This document shows, in pieces, positions 24,679 through 33,632 of a stretch of 64,000 nucleotides of DNA. Made by a program: the position numbers and the translations under genes. Position 1 is the stretch's first letter; each line of letters begins with the position of its first letter. This DNA is from Deltaproteobacteria bacterium Ga0077550 (lineage in GTDB: Bacteria; Myxococcota_A; Polyangia; Nannocystales; Nannocystaceae): positions 1 through 64,000 of the forward strand of contig LNFB01000345.1 in assembly GCA_001464385.1 (NCBI GenBank). Reading direction: 5' to 3'. The notes beneath the pieces were generated by a model. That model was not told the DNA's origin and did not search any database. It was given only the letters and a program-made list of their open reading frames with translations.

Positions 24679-26463
24679 ATGCCCCGCCGCCTGCTGTGGT
24701 TCCTCGCCGGCGCGCTCACCCTCGCGGCGTGTGGACCCAGCGAGCTCGGCCTCGCGGATCCCGAGGGCGCCGCGCCCGTCCGCGGCCGGGCCACCACGGA
24801 GGCCGAGAACCTCCACGCGATGGCGCGGCTGTACGGCTACGTGCGGTGGTTCCACCCCACCGATGCGGCGGCGGCGGCCGACTGGCGGGTGCTCGCGGCG
24901 ACGGGGGTCGTGGCGGTGCGGAGCGCCGAGGACCTCGCCGAGCTACGCGCCGGATTGCTCGAGGTGTTCGGGCCGCTCGCGCCGCAGATGGATCTGTGGA
25001 TCGAGGGTGAGCCCGAGCCGCCCGCATCGCCGACACCCGAGGATCGCGGCGCGCTGGTGTACTGGCAGCACCAGGGCTACGTCGGCACGCGGCTGTCGCT
25101 GTACTCGCCGCCGTACGGCCAGGTCCGCGTCGGCGCCGACGGTCCGCATCGGCGGCGCTTCGTCGAGGCGCCTGCGGTCGACTCGCGCGTCGAGGTCGAG
25201 CTGGTGCCCGGGTTGTTCCTGCGGATGCCGCTGGTGCTGACGCCCGCGCAGGCCGAGCACGACGCGGATCCTCCCCCACCCGACCCCGCGTTGGCGCGCG
25301 CGGCGAAGTCCGCGAACGGCTACCGCGAGCTCGACGTGCGCCAGGGCGCGGTGGTCGAGGTGTGGAACGTGTTCCGCCACTTCTATCCGTACCAGGACAG
25401 CGTGCCCATCGACTGGGCGGCGCTGCTCGCCGAGGCGCTGGTCGACGCCGAGGACGACGCCAGCGTCGACGACACCGCCGCGACGCTGTGGCGGCTGGTG
25501 CACGCGCTGCAGGACGGACACGGCTTGGTCGGGCACCGCGAGCTCCTGGCGCGCGGCCAGCTGCCGATCCGCGTCGAGCTCGTCGAGGGCGCGCCCGTCG
25601 TCACCGGCACCGACGATCCCACGCGGCTCGCGGTGGGCGACGTCGTGGACTCGATCGACGGTGTGGCGCTGCAGCCCCGCGTCGAGGCGATCGCGGCGCA
25701 GCTGTCGGGCTCGTCGCAGTGGCGACGCTTCCGCGCCGCGGCGTGGGAGGCCCTCGCCGGCCCGCGCAACGCCGCGGCCACGCTCGGCGTGCGACGGGGC
25801 GATCGGCGGCTCGAGATCGAGGCGCACTACAGCGCCGCGGCGCCGCCGGTGCCACCGCGCCCGCCGGCGATCCACCGCTTCGCCGACGGCGTGCACTACG
25901 TCGATCTCACGCGCGCCCACTGGGAGGACATCGCGCCCGAGATCGAGCAGATCGCAGCGGCGCCCGGCGTCGTGTTCGACATGCGCGGCTACCCGACCGA
26001 CACGCACCGGATCCTCCGGCACCTGCTCGGCGATGGGGAGGATGCGAGCTGGATGCAGGTCCCGCACATCGTCGAACCCGACGGCGAGATCGTCGGCTGG
26101 CAGCCGATCGGCTGGCACCTCCGGCCCGAGTCACCCCGCATCGGCGGTGAGGTCGTGTTCCTCATGGACGCCGAGGCGATCAGCTTCGCCGAGTCCGTGC
26201 TCGGCTACGTCGAGGCCCATGGGCTCGGCACGCTGGTCGGATCGCCGAGCGCCGGGGCCAACGGCGACATCGTCCGCGTCGACACCCTTGGCGGCTTCTT
26301 CGTGGTGTTCACCGGCATGAAGGTCACCCGTCACGACGGCAGCCGCTTCCACGTCGACGGCGTCCGGCCGAAGGTCGCGGTGTCGCCGTCCCGCGCGGGG
26401 CTGCGGGCGGGCAAGGACGAGGTGCTCGAGGCCGGGCTCGCGAAGGTCCGCGGCGATCGGTAG
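24679..26463 (+). CDS. S41-family peptidase lipoprotein
   Basis: 594 residues. The signal ends in lipobox TLAAC. Residues 40-200 form an N-terminal domain (ENLHAMARLYGYVRWFHPTD is typical of a subgroup of S41 proteins). A PDZ-like segment is seen around 305-325 (VGDVVDSIDGVAL). The protease core runs from about 395: HYVDLTRAHWEDI, a modified core strand VVFDMRGYPTD (usually DLRGNxGG), then the nucleophile region AISFAESVLGYVE with Ser502 as likely catalytic residue and GTLVGSPSAGANGDI downstream. Tail-specific proteases of this clan degrade or process envelope proteins. TRHDGSRFHVDGVRPKV near the end is a conserved S41 strand. The protein should be lipid-anchored in the periplasm or on the surface. 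Confidence 0.88.
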   Translation: MPRRLLWFLAGALTLAACGPSELGLADPEGAAPVRGRATTEAENLHAMARLYGYVRWFHPTDAAAAADWRVLAATGVVAVRSAEDLAELRAGLLEVFGPLAPQMDLWIEGEPEPPASPTPEDRGALVYWQHQGYVGTRLSLYSPPYGQVRVGADGPHRRRFVEAPAVDSRVEVELVPGLFLRMPLVLTPAQAEHDADPPPPDPALARAAKSANGYRELDVRQGAVVEVWNVFRHFYPYQDSVPIDWAALLAEALVDAEDDASVDDTAATLWRLVHALQDGHGLVGHRELLARGQLPIRVELVEGAPVVTGTDDPTRLAVGDVVDSIDGVALQPRVEAIAAQLSGSSQWRRFRAAAWEALAGPRNAAATLGVRRGDRRLEIEAHYSAAAPPVPPRPPAIHRFADGVHYVDLTRAHWEDIAPEIEQIAAAPGVVFDMRGYPTDTHRILRHLLGDGEDASWMQVPHIVEPDGEIVGWQPIGWHLRPESPRIGGEVVFLMDAEAISFAESVLGYVEAHGLGTLVGSPSAGANGDIVRVDTLGGFFVVFTGMKVTRHDGSRFHVDGVRPKVAVSPSRAGLRAGKDEVLEAGLAKVRGDR

Positions 26464-26540
26464 CGCGCGAGGTGCCCGGGTTGCGTAGTCGCGGCGCGCG
26501 CTCGGATGACGCGCTCGCACGATCGCGATACGCCTTGGCC

Positions 26541-27998
26541 ATGGACCGCCGACGCACGACGCACGATCCACGTCGCCTCCCCGTCGGGCGTGTCGCGCCC
26601 TGGATCCTCGCGACGGCGGTGCTCGGTTGCGGCGGGGACGACGACGCCGCCGCGACCTCGATCGGCACGGGCTGGGTCGGCAGCAGCTCCGGCGCACCGC
26701 CGAGCACGTCGGGGCCCGACGACACCTCGGGCAGCGACGCCGCGGGCACGACCGGCGTCGGCACCACCGGCGCAGACACGTCGAGCACCGCGGACGCGAG
26801 CACCGAGGACTCCACCGGCGTGCCGCCGCCCGTCGACGCGTGCGCCGAGCAGGCGCCGACCTGCCCCGCGCAGACCGACGCGGTCGAGCACGGGGGCCTG
26901 GTCGAGATCGATCGCTGCGGTTTCCCCCTCGACGACCAATCCACGGACGCGGACGCCGACGCGATCATCCAGGCGCTCGCGCAGACGCTGCCGGTCGTCG
27001 GCTTCGACGTGCTCGTCGGCGATCTCAACCGCGACGTGAGCGTCGTCGACAGCGTGCCGGGCTCCCCCGCGGGGCTCGCGTACGGCTTCGTGTGGGACGA
27101 CAGCGAGAACGACAAGGCCTACTGGATCCCGCAGGGCATCACCGGATCGGCCGACGCCGACGACACCGGCCTCGTCGCCGGTCGACGGATGATCGCGGTG
27201 AGCTGGTACTACGACATCGATCTGCACGCGGGCAGCACCGGCGAGAAGGGCGTGCGCATCTCGTGGGTCGACGTGACCGATCCGGCCGCGCCGAGCTATC
27301 GCATGGCGCTGCTCGTCGAGCCCTCGGGCACGCCGGACGCCCCCGACTTCGCGCCGGTCGTCATCCACGCCGGCGGGATCGCGTGGGTCGGTGATCGCCT
27401 GTGGGTCGCGGACACCGGGCACGGATTCCGGGTGTTCGACCTCTCGCGCATCATGCAGGTCGCGACCGACGAGGACGTCGTCGGTTGCACCGGCGCGGTG
27501 TGCCGCGGCGGCCTCTACAAGTACATCGTGCCGCAGATCGGCCGCGCCGAGCACGACTCGCGCTGTGGCCCGCGGTTCTCGTTCGTCGCGCTCGATCGCG
27601 GCGCCGACGGGCTCGCGCTCGTGTCGGGCGAGTACTGCAGCGACACCGCGTGCGACGGTCCCCTCGCCGGCCGCCTGTTCCGCTGGCCGCTCGCCGACGG
27701 CGGCGATCGGCTGCGGTCGGATCGCGTGTGGCCGACGGCGGCCTGGCTGATGGGCCAGCGCCAGGTCCAGGGCGCCGCGCTGTTCGACGGCGTCGCGTAC
27801 CTGTCCTCGAGCGCGCCTGCGGGCGGCGCCGGCGAGCTGTACCGGGCGGTGCCCGGCGCGAGCGGCCGATCCGACTGGAGCGACACGCCCGAGGACCTGA
27901 TGGTCGACGCGAACGCCGGCTGGCTGTGGAGCCTGTCGGAGGTCGAGGGCGCGCGCTACGTCTACGCGTCCGAGCTCGACGCCCTGCCCGCGCCGTAA
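26541..27998 (+). CDS. Lipoprotein, propeller-like, unknown
   Basis: 485 residues. The signal has a long basic n-region (DRRRTTHDPRRLPVGR) and lipobox AVLGC. A Gly/Ser/Thr/Asp linker extends to about residue 95. A CAEQAPTCPAQTDAVEHGG segment precedes a domain without recognisable catalytic residues but with repeated strand motifs (GIAWVGDRLWVADTGHGFRVFDL, VAYLSSSAPAGGAGELYRA), again propeller-like. It resembles secreted actinobacterial proteins with a PhoX- or YncE-like fold, by impression only. The ATG is preferred because it starts the signal peptide and has TACGCC 6 bases upstream. Convergent with the DNA ligase gene, eight bases between stops. Confidence 0.8.
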   Translation: MDRRRTTHDPRRLPVGRVAPWILATAVLGCGGDDDAAATSIGTGWVGSSSGAPPSTSGPDDTSGSDAAGTTGVGTTGADTSSTADASTEDSTGVPPPVDACAEQAPTCPAQTDAVEHGGLVEIDRCGFPLDDQSTDADADAIIQALAQTLPVVGFDVLVGDLNRDVSVVDSVPGSPAGLAYGFVWDDSENDKAYWIPQGITGSADADDTGLVAGRRMIAVSWYYDIDLHAGSTGEKGVRISWVDVTDPAAPSYRMALLVEPSGTPDAPDFAPVVIHAGGIAWVGDRLWVADTGHGFRVFDLSRIMQVATDEDVVGCTGAVCRGGLYKYIVPQIGRAEHDSRCGPRFSFVALDRGADGLALVSGEYCSDTACDGPLAGRLFRWPLADGGDRLRSDRVWPTAAWLMGQRQVQGAALFDGVAYLSSSAPAGGAGELYRAVPGASGRSDWSDTPEDLMVDANAGWLWSLSEVEGARYVYASELDALPAP

Positions 27999-28006
27999 CG
28001 CATCGA

Positions 28007-29140
28007 CTACCGCCGCTTGGCCCGCGCGAAGCCTTCGGCGCGGCGCTCCGCGGCGAGCACGGGATCCTCGACGCGCCAGCGATCGCTCCCCCCGCGGGCG
28101 GACGGGCGCGTCGGCAGCTCGACGTCGACGCGCACGCCGACGTACGAGGGGAAGCGCGGTACGCCGTCGTCGCTCAGCTCTTGATAGCGGAACGTGATCA
28201 CGGCGCCGACCGGCGGCGGATCGCGGCGCTCGTCGTCGGACAGGCCGGTGCCCACGGAGAAGCGCGTGCCGTCGGGCAGCTCGCACGCCAGCGCACCGAC
28301 GCGCCCGACGTGCCGCCCCGCGCCAGCGACGTGGCCGACGACGCGGGCCTCGGCGTCCTTGAAGGTCTTGACCTTGAGCAGCGTCGTCGAGCGACCGACC
28401 TCGTAGTGCGAGCCGGGCTGGCGCAGCATGAGGCCCTCGCCACCCTGCGCCTCGACCCGCGCGAGCTCGGCCCGCAGGTGCGCCGTGCCCTCGCAGCGCG
28501 CGTGGGCGTGGGCCCGCAGGTGGGCGGCGTCGCACGCCCGCATCGCGTCCTCGACGGCGCGCATGCGATCCTCGAACGGCGCGACGATCCGCGGCGCGTC
28601 GAACACCACGTACGCGAGCTCGCGCCACGCGTCCGAGCGATCCTGCCGGCGCACGATGCCGACGGTGCGCTGGAATCTCTTGCGACCGGCGAACAGCTCG
28701 CCGTCGAGCGGCAGGTCGCGCGGCAGGGATTCGATGAACCAGTCCGGGGCGACGAACGGGTTGCCGAGCCGCGAGACGAACCGCGCGCCGTCCCAGTAGG
28801 CGCGCACGCCGTCGAGCTTCTCGCTCATCCACCAGCCGGTGAGATCGGTGTCGGGTTCCCAGACGTGGGCGAGCAGCAGCGGCGGCACGTCCTTGTCGAC
28901 GGCGGTGGGCCTCGCGATGGGAGCCTGCGTCGCAGCGTCGCTGCCGAGTCGCGCGGCCTCGGCCTCGGCGCCGCGCAGCGCCCTCAGGTGCTTGCACGTG
29001 CGGCGCTCGGGAGGCGCGCCCAGGTTGCGCCACGCCGGACAGCTGCAGGTGTAGACGCCGCCGGTGTTCTTCAGCGTGTAGACCGCCGAGCCCGAGCCCG
29101 CGACCTCGATGCGCTCGCCGTCCTCGAGATCCCGCGGCAT
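28007..29140 (-). CDS. ATP-dependent DNA ligase with N-terminal SWIM zinc finger
   Basis: 377 residues, no signal. Residues 30-52 are a SWIM finger: C32, C34, C49 and H51 in the order CxC...CxH, a nucleic-acid or protein-binding module. The nucleotidyltransferase core follows: SEKLDG with Lys108 as the AMP-accepting lysine (motif I), LDGELFAG (motif III, residues 145-152), EGLMLR (motif IV, 235-240) and LLKVK (motif V, 254-258). The C-terminal 90 residues match the short OB-fold of minimal ligases (VGALACELPDG ... FRYQELSDDGVPRFP). There is no DNA-binding domain of the LigD or LigB type, so it is a minimal LigE-like enzyme. It starts four bases after the WGR/SUKH gene stops, hence one operon. 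Role: DNA nick sealing in repair or recombination. Confidence 0.92.
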   Translation of the reverse strand: MPRDLEDGERIEVAGSGSAVYTLKNTGGVYTCSCPAWRNLGAPPERRTCKHLRALRGAEAEAARLGSDAATQAPIARPTAVDKDVPPLLLAHVWEPDTDLTGWWMSEKLDGVRAYWDGARFVSRLGNPFVAPDWFIESLPRDLPLDGELFAGRKRFQRTVGIVRRQDRSDAWRELAYVVFDAPRIVAPFEDRMRAVEDAMRACDAAHLRAHAHARCEGTAHLRAELARVEAQGGEGLMLRQPGSHYEVGRSTTLLKVKTFKDAEARVVGHVAGAGRHVGRVGALACELPDGTRFSVGTGLSDDERRDPPPVGAVITFRYQELSDDGVPRFPSYVGVRVDVELPTRPSARGGSDRWRVEDPVLAAERRAEGFARAKRR

Positions 29141-29144
29141 CGGA

Positions 29145-29975
29145 TCAGTCCTCTCCGTCGTCGTCGTCCGCGTCGTCGTCGTCGTCCGCGTCCGGATCGC
29201 CCCACTCGGCGTCGGCGAGCCAGGTGACGAGGTCCTTGGCGACCACGCGGCGCGAGGGCTCGTCGTGCCAGAAGTCGACGATCTGGCCGATCGTGCCGCC
29301 CTTGCCCGGCGCGCAGTCGATCACGTGGTGGTTGCCGGAGCCGTCGTACGTCACCGGCACCCACTCGGGGATCCACCACTTCTTCTGCACGCCCGGGCCC
29401 GGCTCGCCGTGGTCGTTGTCCTCGAAGGTGCCCTTGTCGAGGAGCTGCTTCCAGATCGTCCACTCGGCGAGCATCCGCTTCAGCGAAAGCAGCTCGCGAC
29501 CGGCGACCGCGGGCGCGTCGGCGCCGTCGTGACGCCGATAGAATTCGCGGACCGCGTCGGGCAGCGCGAAGCCGAGCTGCTTCTCGGCCGCCGCGATCGC
29601 CTTGTCCGACGCGCCCTTGCCGAGGACGACCTTCGCCGCCTTCGCCTTGGCCTCGATCCGCCGGACGGCGTCGTCGATCGCAGTGGCCTTCGCAGCGGGC
29701 GCCTTCGCGGCGGACGTCGGTGCCTTCGCGGGTGCCGTCGGTGTCCCCGTCGCGGCCGCGCCCGCCTTCGACTCGACGTAGCCCTTCTTGGTCTTCTCCG
29801 CGACCAGGGCGTCGTGCAGCTTCTTCGCCGCGACGGCGCTGCCCTGGTCCTTCACGGTCGTCTGACCGGCGGCGCCGATCCGGCCGTAGCGCGTCCGGAC
29901 CTCCGTGCCCTCGACCCAGATCTCCCAGAACTTGGACGACGTGCCCTCGACGAACTCGAAGTAGCGCTTGGCCAT
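29145..29975 (-). CDS. WGR-domain protein with SMI1/KNR4 (SUKH) domain
   Basis: 276 residues, cytoplasmic. Residues 1-68 form a WGR domain (RYFEFVEGTSSKFWEIWVEG, then RYGRIGAAGQT in place of the WGR triplet, and KKLHDALVAEKTKKGY), a fold known from PARPs and bacterial proteins acting on DNA ends. A Lys/Ala-rich linker leads to a SUKH/SMI1-KNR4 domain at about 130-255 (AAAEKQLGFALPDAVREFYRRHDGADAP ... VIDCAPGKGGTIGQIVDFWHDEP). SUKH proteins often act as immunity or regulatory partners. The last 25 residues are almost all acidic. TACGCT lies 8 bases before the ATG. The downstream gene is a DNA ligase, which supports a DNA-repair setting. Confidence 0.9.
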   Translation of the reverse strand: MAKRYFEFVEGTSSKFWEIWVEGTEVRTRYGRIGAAGQTTVKDQGSAVAAKKLHDALVAEKTKKGYVESKAGAAATGTPTAPAKAPTSAAKAPAAKATAIDDAVRRIEAKAKAAKVVLGKGASDKAIAAAEKQLGFALPDAVREFYRRHDGADAPAVAGRELLSLKRMLAEWTIWKQLLDKGTFEDNDHGEPGPGVQKKWWIPEWVPVTYDGSGNHHVIDCAPGKGGTIGQIVDFWHDEPSRRVVAKDLVTWLADAEWGDPDADDDDDADDDDGED

Positions 29976-29983
29976 GGAGCGAA

Positions 29984-29989
29984 AGCGTA
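29984..29989 (-). promoter_or_regulatory. Candidate -10 box for the WGR/ligase operon
   Basis: TACGCT on the minus strand, 8 bases before the ATG at 29975. Confidence 0.45.
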
Positions 29990-30075
29990 CCCGCGGCGGC
30001 GGCGTCCGTGCGCACCACCGAGCGGCGGGCCCCCGCGCTCGGGAATGCCGCACCGCGCGAACGACTACGCCCTGG

Positions 30076-30630
30076 GTGCCGACGCGCCACCGCGAACCCC
30101 TGCCCCTCGTCCGCGCCTCGCGGAGCTTCCGCCTCGGCGCGCTGTTGCTCGACGTCGTCCTGTACGCCGCGCTCCTGCTCCCGGGCGCGGCGGGGGCCTT
30201 CATCGCGGTCGCGATCTTCGACGCCTCACCGGTGTGGCTCGACGTCTCGAACGCCGTCGCCGCGGGGGCCTACGTGCTGGTGCAGGCGGTCCTCGTCGCG
30301 CGCACCGGACAGAGCCTCGGCAAGCGCATGCTCGGGCTGCGGATCGTGCGACCCGACGGCACGCTGCCCGGCTTCGTCCGCGGCGTACTCCTGCGCTCGT
30401 GGCTCTTCCTCGTCCCGTTCGCCGCGACGAGCCTGCTGCTCCCCCAGCTGTGGTTCGCCCTGGCGACCCAGTTCGGGTTCACACCGCTGTTCGTGCTGAT
30501 CCTCGGCTACGCCAGTCACGCCGTGTACGCGATCGACCCGGTCTTCATCCTCGGACGCGCGCGTCGGTGCCTGCACGATCGTGTCGCAGGCACCGACGTC
30601 GTCCACGCCGCGGCGTGGCGTCCGAGCTGA
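30076..30630 (+). CDS. RDD-family membrane protein
   Basis: 184 residues from the GTG at 30076; the frame stays open upstream but would overlap the divergent WGR gene. The RDD signature is modified (SFRLGALLLDVVLYAALLLPG, where the usual R-D pair is R and D across the first helix), followed by a second helix (NAVAAGAYVLVQAVLVA) and the diagnostic TGQSLGKRMLGLRIVRPDG. Two or three further helices follow (VPFAATSLLLPQLWFAL; FTPLFVLILGYASHAVYAI), then CLHDRVAGTDVV, another family motif. RDD proteins sit in the inner membrane; some are implicated in ion exchange, but their role is mostly unknown. Convergent with the fasciclin gene. Confidence 0.87.
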   Translation: MPTRHREPLPLVRASRSFRLGALLLDVVLYAALLLPGAAGAFIAVAIFDASPVWLDVSNAVAAGAYVLVQAVLVARTGQSLGKRMLGLRIVRPDGTLPGFVRGVLLRSWLFLVPFAATSLLLPQLWFALATQFGFTPLFVLILGYASHAVYAIDPVFILGRARRCLHDRVAGTDVVHAAAWRPS

Positions 30631-30636
30631 TTCGCC

Positions 30637-31326
30637 TCACTTCGCGGCGGGGAGGATCACGGTGTCGATCACGTGGATCACACCGTTGCTCGCCGCGATG
30701 TCGGCGGTGACCACCTTCGAGCCGCCGAACTTCACGCCGTCGGTCGCGTCGATCGGCAGCTTGGTGCCGCCGACCGTCTCGGCCTCCTTGAGCTTCGCGG
30801 CGTCGGCCGCCATCACCTTGCCGGCGACGACGTGGAGCAGCAGCACCGCCTTCAGGTCCTCGGGCTTCGCGAGCAGGGCGTCGAGCGCCTCCTTGGGGAC
30901 CTTCGCGAAGGCCTCGTCGGTGGGGGCGAACACGGTGAAGGGGCCCTCGCCGCTCAGGGTCTTGATGAGGTCGGCCTTCTCGAGCGCGGTCGCGAGGGTC
31001 TTGAAGTTGCCCGCGGCCACCGCGGTCTCGACGATGTTCTTCGGCGCGCCGGCGTCGGCGGGGGCCGGCTCGCCCGCCTTCGCGTCCGCGGCCTTCGCGT
31101 CACCGGCGTCGGCGACCTTCGCGTCCGCCGCCTTGGCGTCGCCGGTCTTCGCGTCCGCGACCTTGGCGTCGGGCTTCTTCGCGTCCTTGCCGTCCTTGCC
31201 GTCCTTCTTGGCGTCCTTGGCGTCTGCGGCCTTCTTGTCGTCGGTCTTGCTGTCGCAACCGACGGCGGAGGTGAGACCGAGCACGAGGCCGAGGGCGAGG
31301 GAGGGGATGAGCTGGATGGATCGCAT
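30637..31326 (-). CDS. Fasciclin (FAS1) domain lipoprotein with Ala/Lys/Asp linker
   Basis: 229 residues. The signal [24 protein letters not shown] carries a lipobox with Asp at +2. Residues 25-90 consist of Asp-Ala-Lys repeats ([31 protein letters not shown]), a highly charged flexible spacer. The C-terminal 135 residues are a complete FAS1 domain: [41 protein letters not shown] (motif H1), [15 protein letters not shown] and [13 protein letters not shown] (motif H2). FAS1 domains mediate adhesion or ligand binding. A promoter with recognisable -10 and -35 lies upstream. Likely a periplasmic or surface adhesion protein. Confidence 0.92.
   Translation of the reverse strand: MRSIQLIPSLALGLVLGLTSAVGCDSKTDDKKAADAKDAKKDGKDGKDAKKPDAKVADAKTGDAKAADAKVADAGDAKAADAKAGEPAPADAGAPKNIVETAVAAGNFKTLATALEKADLIKTLSGEGPFTVFAPTDEAFAKVPKEALDALLAKPEDLKAVLLLHVVAGKVMAADAAKLKEAETVGGTKLPIDATDGVKFGGSKVVTADIAASNGVIHVIDTVILPAAK
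31078..31245. repeat. Ala/Lys/Asp-coding repeats
   Basis: Imperfect repeats of GCGTCCGCGGCCTTC-type 15-mers (minus strand) encode the DAK spacer of the fasciclin lipoprotein. Confidence 0.7.
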
Positions 31327-31337
31327 GTTCGGGCGGA

Positions 31338-31365
31338 AAGCTAGGCGATGACGGCGAAGCGTCAA
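31338..31365 (-). promoter_or_regulatory. Sigma-70-like promoter of the fasciclin gene
   Basis: On the minus strand TTGACG (31360-31365) and TAGCTT (31338-31343) are separated by 16 bases. The -10 lies 11 bases before the ATG at 31326. Confidence 0.5.
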
Positions 31366-31378
31366 CGTCATCGATCGG

Positions 31379-32611
31379 TCATGGCGGCGGAGACGAATCC
31401 CCGGCGTCGCGCCGGGCGATGCAGCGCGCGTGGTAGTCCTCGGTCGATCGATCGTGCCAGCGCTCCTCGAGCGCGGCGATCGCCGCCTCGATCGGCAGCG
31501 GCCGCATCGCGCCGCGATCGGCCCACAGCCCGAGGCGATCGAGGCTCTCGAGTGCGTCGGCGACGTCGAAGTCGACCGCGACGTGGAAGTTGCGAGTGAG
31601 CCACGCCTCGACCGCGCGCGACAGGGCGGCGGCGTCGCCCGGCGGCGTGCCGTCGGCCGCGAGCACCGCGTAGGCGAGCAGCGTCTCCTTGATCTCCTCG
31701 TGGCAGATGCTGGTCACGAGCAGGTCGAGGACCGCGGCGTTGTTGGCGATGTTCTGGTAGTAGAGGTGGTGCGTGCGCTGCGAGGTACGGCGGAGCTTCG
31801 CGCGGCGATAGCCGAGGATCGATCGCACCGACAGGCCGGCGAGCCCCAGCAGCAGCGCGCCGACGTACTGCCCGGCGAGCATCGATCCCTGGACCAGCAA
31901 CGTGATCGCCTGCCACGTCGCGCCGCCGAGCGCACCGATCCCGCCGCCGAGGATCTTGATCCGATCGAACGTGCTCATCCCGGCCTCGGCGTGGGGCAGC
32001 AGGGCCTCGAGGTCGGCCACCGGGATCTCGCGGAACAGCTTGATGCTCACCTCGGGCGAGCCGTGGGTGCGGAACACCACCGCGAGGCGGCGGTACAGCT
32101 CGACCTCGCGCATCTCGCCGTGGATCGGCCGCCGGATCGTACGGACCAGGCGGGTCTCCTGGCATCGACCGCGCACGAACAACTGCAGCTCCTCGAGCTT
32201 GTCGGGATCGACGCGTACCCGCATGCCGTGCACGTTGGCGGAGTCGATCGCCGCGCGCACCTGGGCGTCCTCGAGGAGATCGTAGTTGGCCTTGTCGAAC
32301 GTGTAGCGCAGCACGGACGCCAGGGCGCGGCGATCGTCGGCCGGCTCGGTCGACAGCACCGTGTCGCGATCGGGGTTGCACGGCGCGTAGGCCCGCTCGA
32401 TCCGGCGCGCCAGCGCGTTGGCCTCGGCATGGACGATGCGCTCGAGCGCCGCGTGCAGCGCGGGCAGGCCGTCGGCTCTCGCCCCGAGCTGCGGATCGCG
32501 GCGCATCGCCGCGACGAGGTCGCCCGGCCGGATCGGCACGTAGCGATCGTCGGGCAGGTGCACCGCGACCTGGGACGCCCTCGGATCCGGCTCGGGCTCG
32601 ACCACCGCCAC
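31379..32611 (-). CDS. TMEM143-like protein (DUF3754 domain)
   Basis: 410 residues from GTG. The N-terminal half is hydrophilic: [13 protein letters not shown] near residue 24, then [14 protein letters not shown] and a basic beta-rich segment. The DUF3754 core follows: [33 protein letters not shown], a putative hairpin of two membrane helices at about 232-270 ([41 protein letters not shown]), then [37 protein letters not shown], the most conserved part. The family includes a mitochondrial inner-membrane protein of animals and bacterial homologues; its function is unknown. A GTG at 32605 is an alternative start because TATCGT ends only two bases before 32611. Convergent arrangement is absent: the lipoprotein upstream is on the same strand. 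Confidence 0.87.
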   Translation of the reverse strand: MAVVEPEPDPRASQVAVHLPDDRYVPIRPGDLVAAMRRDPQLGARADGLPALHAALERIVHAEANALARRIERAYAPCNPDRDTVLSTEPADDRRALASVLRYTFDKANYDLLEDAQVRAAIDSANVHGMRVRVDPDKLEELQLFVRGRCQETRLVRTIRRPIHGEMREVELYRRLAVVFRTHGSPEVSIKLFREIPVADLEALLPHAEAGMSTFDRIKILGGGIGALGGATWQAITLLVQGSMLAGQYVGALLLGLAGLSVRSILGYRRAKLRRTSQRTHHLYYQNIANNAAVLDLLVTSICHEEIKETLLAYAVLAADGTPPGDAAALSRAVEAWLTRNFHVAVDFDVADALESLDRLGLWADRGAMRPLPIEAAIAALEERWHDRSTEDYHARCIARRDAGDSSPPP

Positions 32612-32658
32612 GAACGATAGCCGCGCCGAGCGGCAAAGACGATGACCGAGTCGCGCGG

Positions 32659-33570
32659 TCAGCCGCAGACGACCGGCTGCGGGCAGTAGTCCTCGCCCGA
32701 CAGCGCGCCCTCGAGGACGCGCAGCCCCGCCGCGCCGCCGACCACCGCCCGGTACGAGCCGCTGTACGTGTCGCCGTCGGTGCTGTCGATGACGAGCTGG
32801 CCGTACTGCACCTCCTCGAGGTCGCCCGCGTCGTTGCGGTGGGTCCCCGAGCCGCCCGAGCCGAAGGAGAACTCGTACTCACCGACCTCGAGCACGCCGT
32901 CGAACTCGAGGCGCAGCTCCTCGACGCCGTCCGTGACGACGCAGTCGCTGTAGGCACCGTCGCCGTACATCACGAACACGAGCAGCGGGCCGTCGTCGGG
33001 GCCGCAGTCGTTCGACAGCACGGGCCCAGTGAAGTCTTGATCCTCGATCGTCGGCGGGTACAGCTCGGCGGGCACGCAGTGGCCGCCGCCGCACTCGGGA
33101 TCGGAGCTGCACAGGCAGCTCATCTCCTCGGCGTTGTCCTGACAAAAGATGCCGCTCGCCTCGCACAGGCCGAAGTCCATGCCGCGGAAGCAGCGCTCGT
33201 CGCCGCCGCACTCCTCGTCCTGCTGGCACGCGCCGCGCAGGCAGCCGTCGTCGTCGAAGTTCGACTCGACCGCGCCGCACGTCTCGCCGCATGGGGCCGG
33301 GTACATGGCGCAGTTGCCCGGCTGATCGCAGCTCGGGGTCGTGGTGGTGTTGCCGGTGTCTTCGGTGGCCGACGACGTCGCGCCGCTGCCGTCGCTGGAC
33401 GTCTCGCCACCCTCGGACCCCGTGGCGCCCTCGGACCCCGTGCCCTCGTACCCCGTGCCCTCGTAGCCCGTGCCCTCGTACCCCCCCAACGAGCCCTTGT
33501 CGGCGCAGGCCCCGAGGCCCAGCGCCGCGGCGATCCACCAACTCGAGCCGCGCCACGAATGCTGCGTCAT
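32659..33570 (-). CDS. Cys-rich lipoprotein with GYEGT repeats
   Basis: 303 residues from the ATG at 33570, chosen because GAGGG lies 8 bases upstream; an ATG at 33576 is in frame. The lipobox is GLGAC. Directly behind it come tandem GYEGT/GSEGA repeats (three exact and two diverged), then a Ser/Thr linker. Residues about 80-160 hold a dozen cysteines (CDQPGNCAMYPAPCGETCG, CLRGACQQDEECGGDERC). The C-terminal 130 residues are beta-rich, without cysteines in the core, and contain LRLEFDGVLEVGEYEF and YSGSYRAVVGG, perhaps a single sandwich domain. Surface lipoprotein; no enzyme motif. Confidence 0.85.
   Translation of the reverse strand: MTQHSWRGSSWWIAAALGLGACADKGSLGGYEGTGYEGTGYEGTGSEGATGSEGGETSSDGSGATSSATEDTGNTTTTPSCDQPGNCAMYPAPCGETCGAVESNFDDDGCLRGACQQDEECGGDERCFRGMDFGLCEASGIFCQDNAEEMSCLCSSDPECGGGHCVPAELYPPTIEDQDFTGPVLSNDCGPDDGPLLVFVMYGDGAYSDCVVTDGVEELRLEFDGVLEVGEYEFSFGSGGSGTHRNDAGDLEEVQYGQLVIDSTDGDTYSGSYRAVVGGAAGLRVLEGALSGEDYCPQPVVCG
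33412..33484. repeat. 12-15-base tandem repeats in coding sequence
   Basis: Units of the form CCCTCGTACCCCGTG / CCCTCGGACCCCGTG repeat about five times and encode the GYEGT/GSEG tract of the adjacent lipoprotein. Confidence 0.75.
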
Positions 33571-33632
33571 CGTCATGCCCTCGCATTGCCCGTGCCCGGG
33601 GCCCTCCGTCACCGGCGGAGGCGATCACCCGG

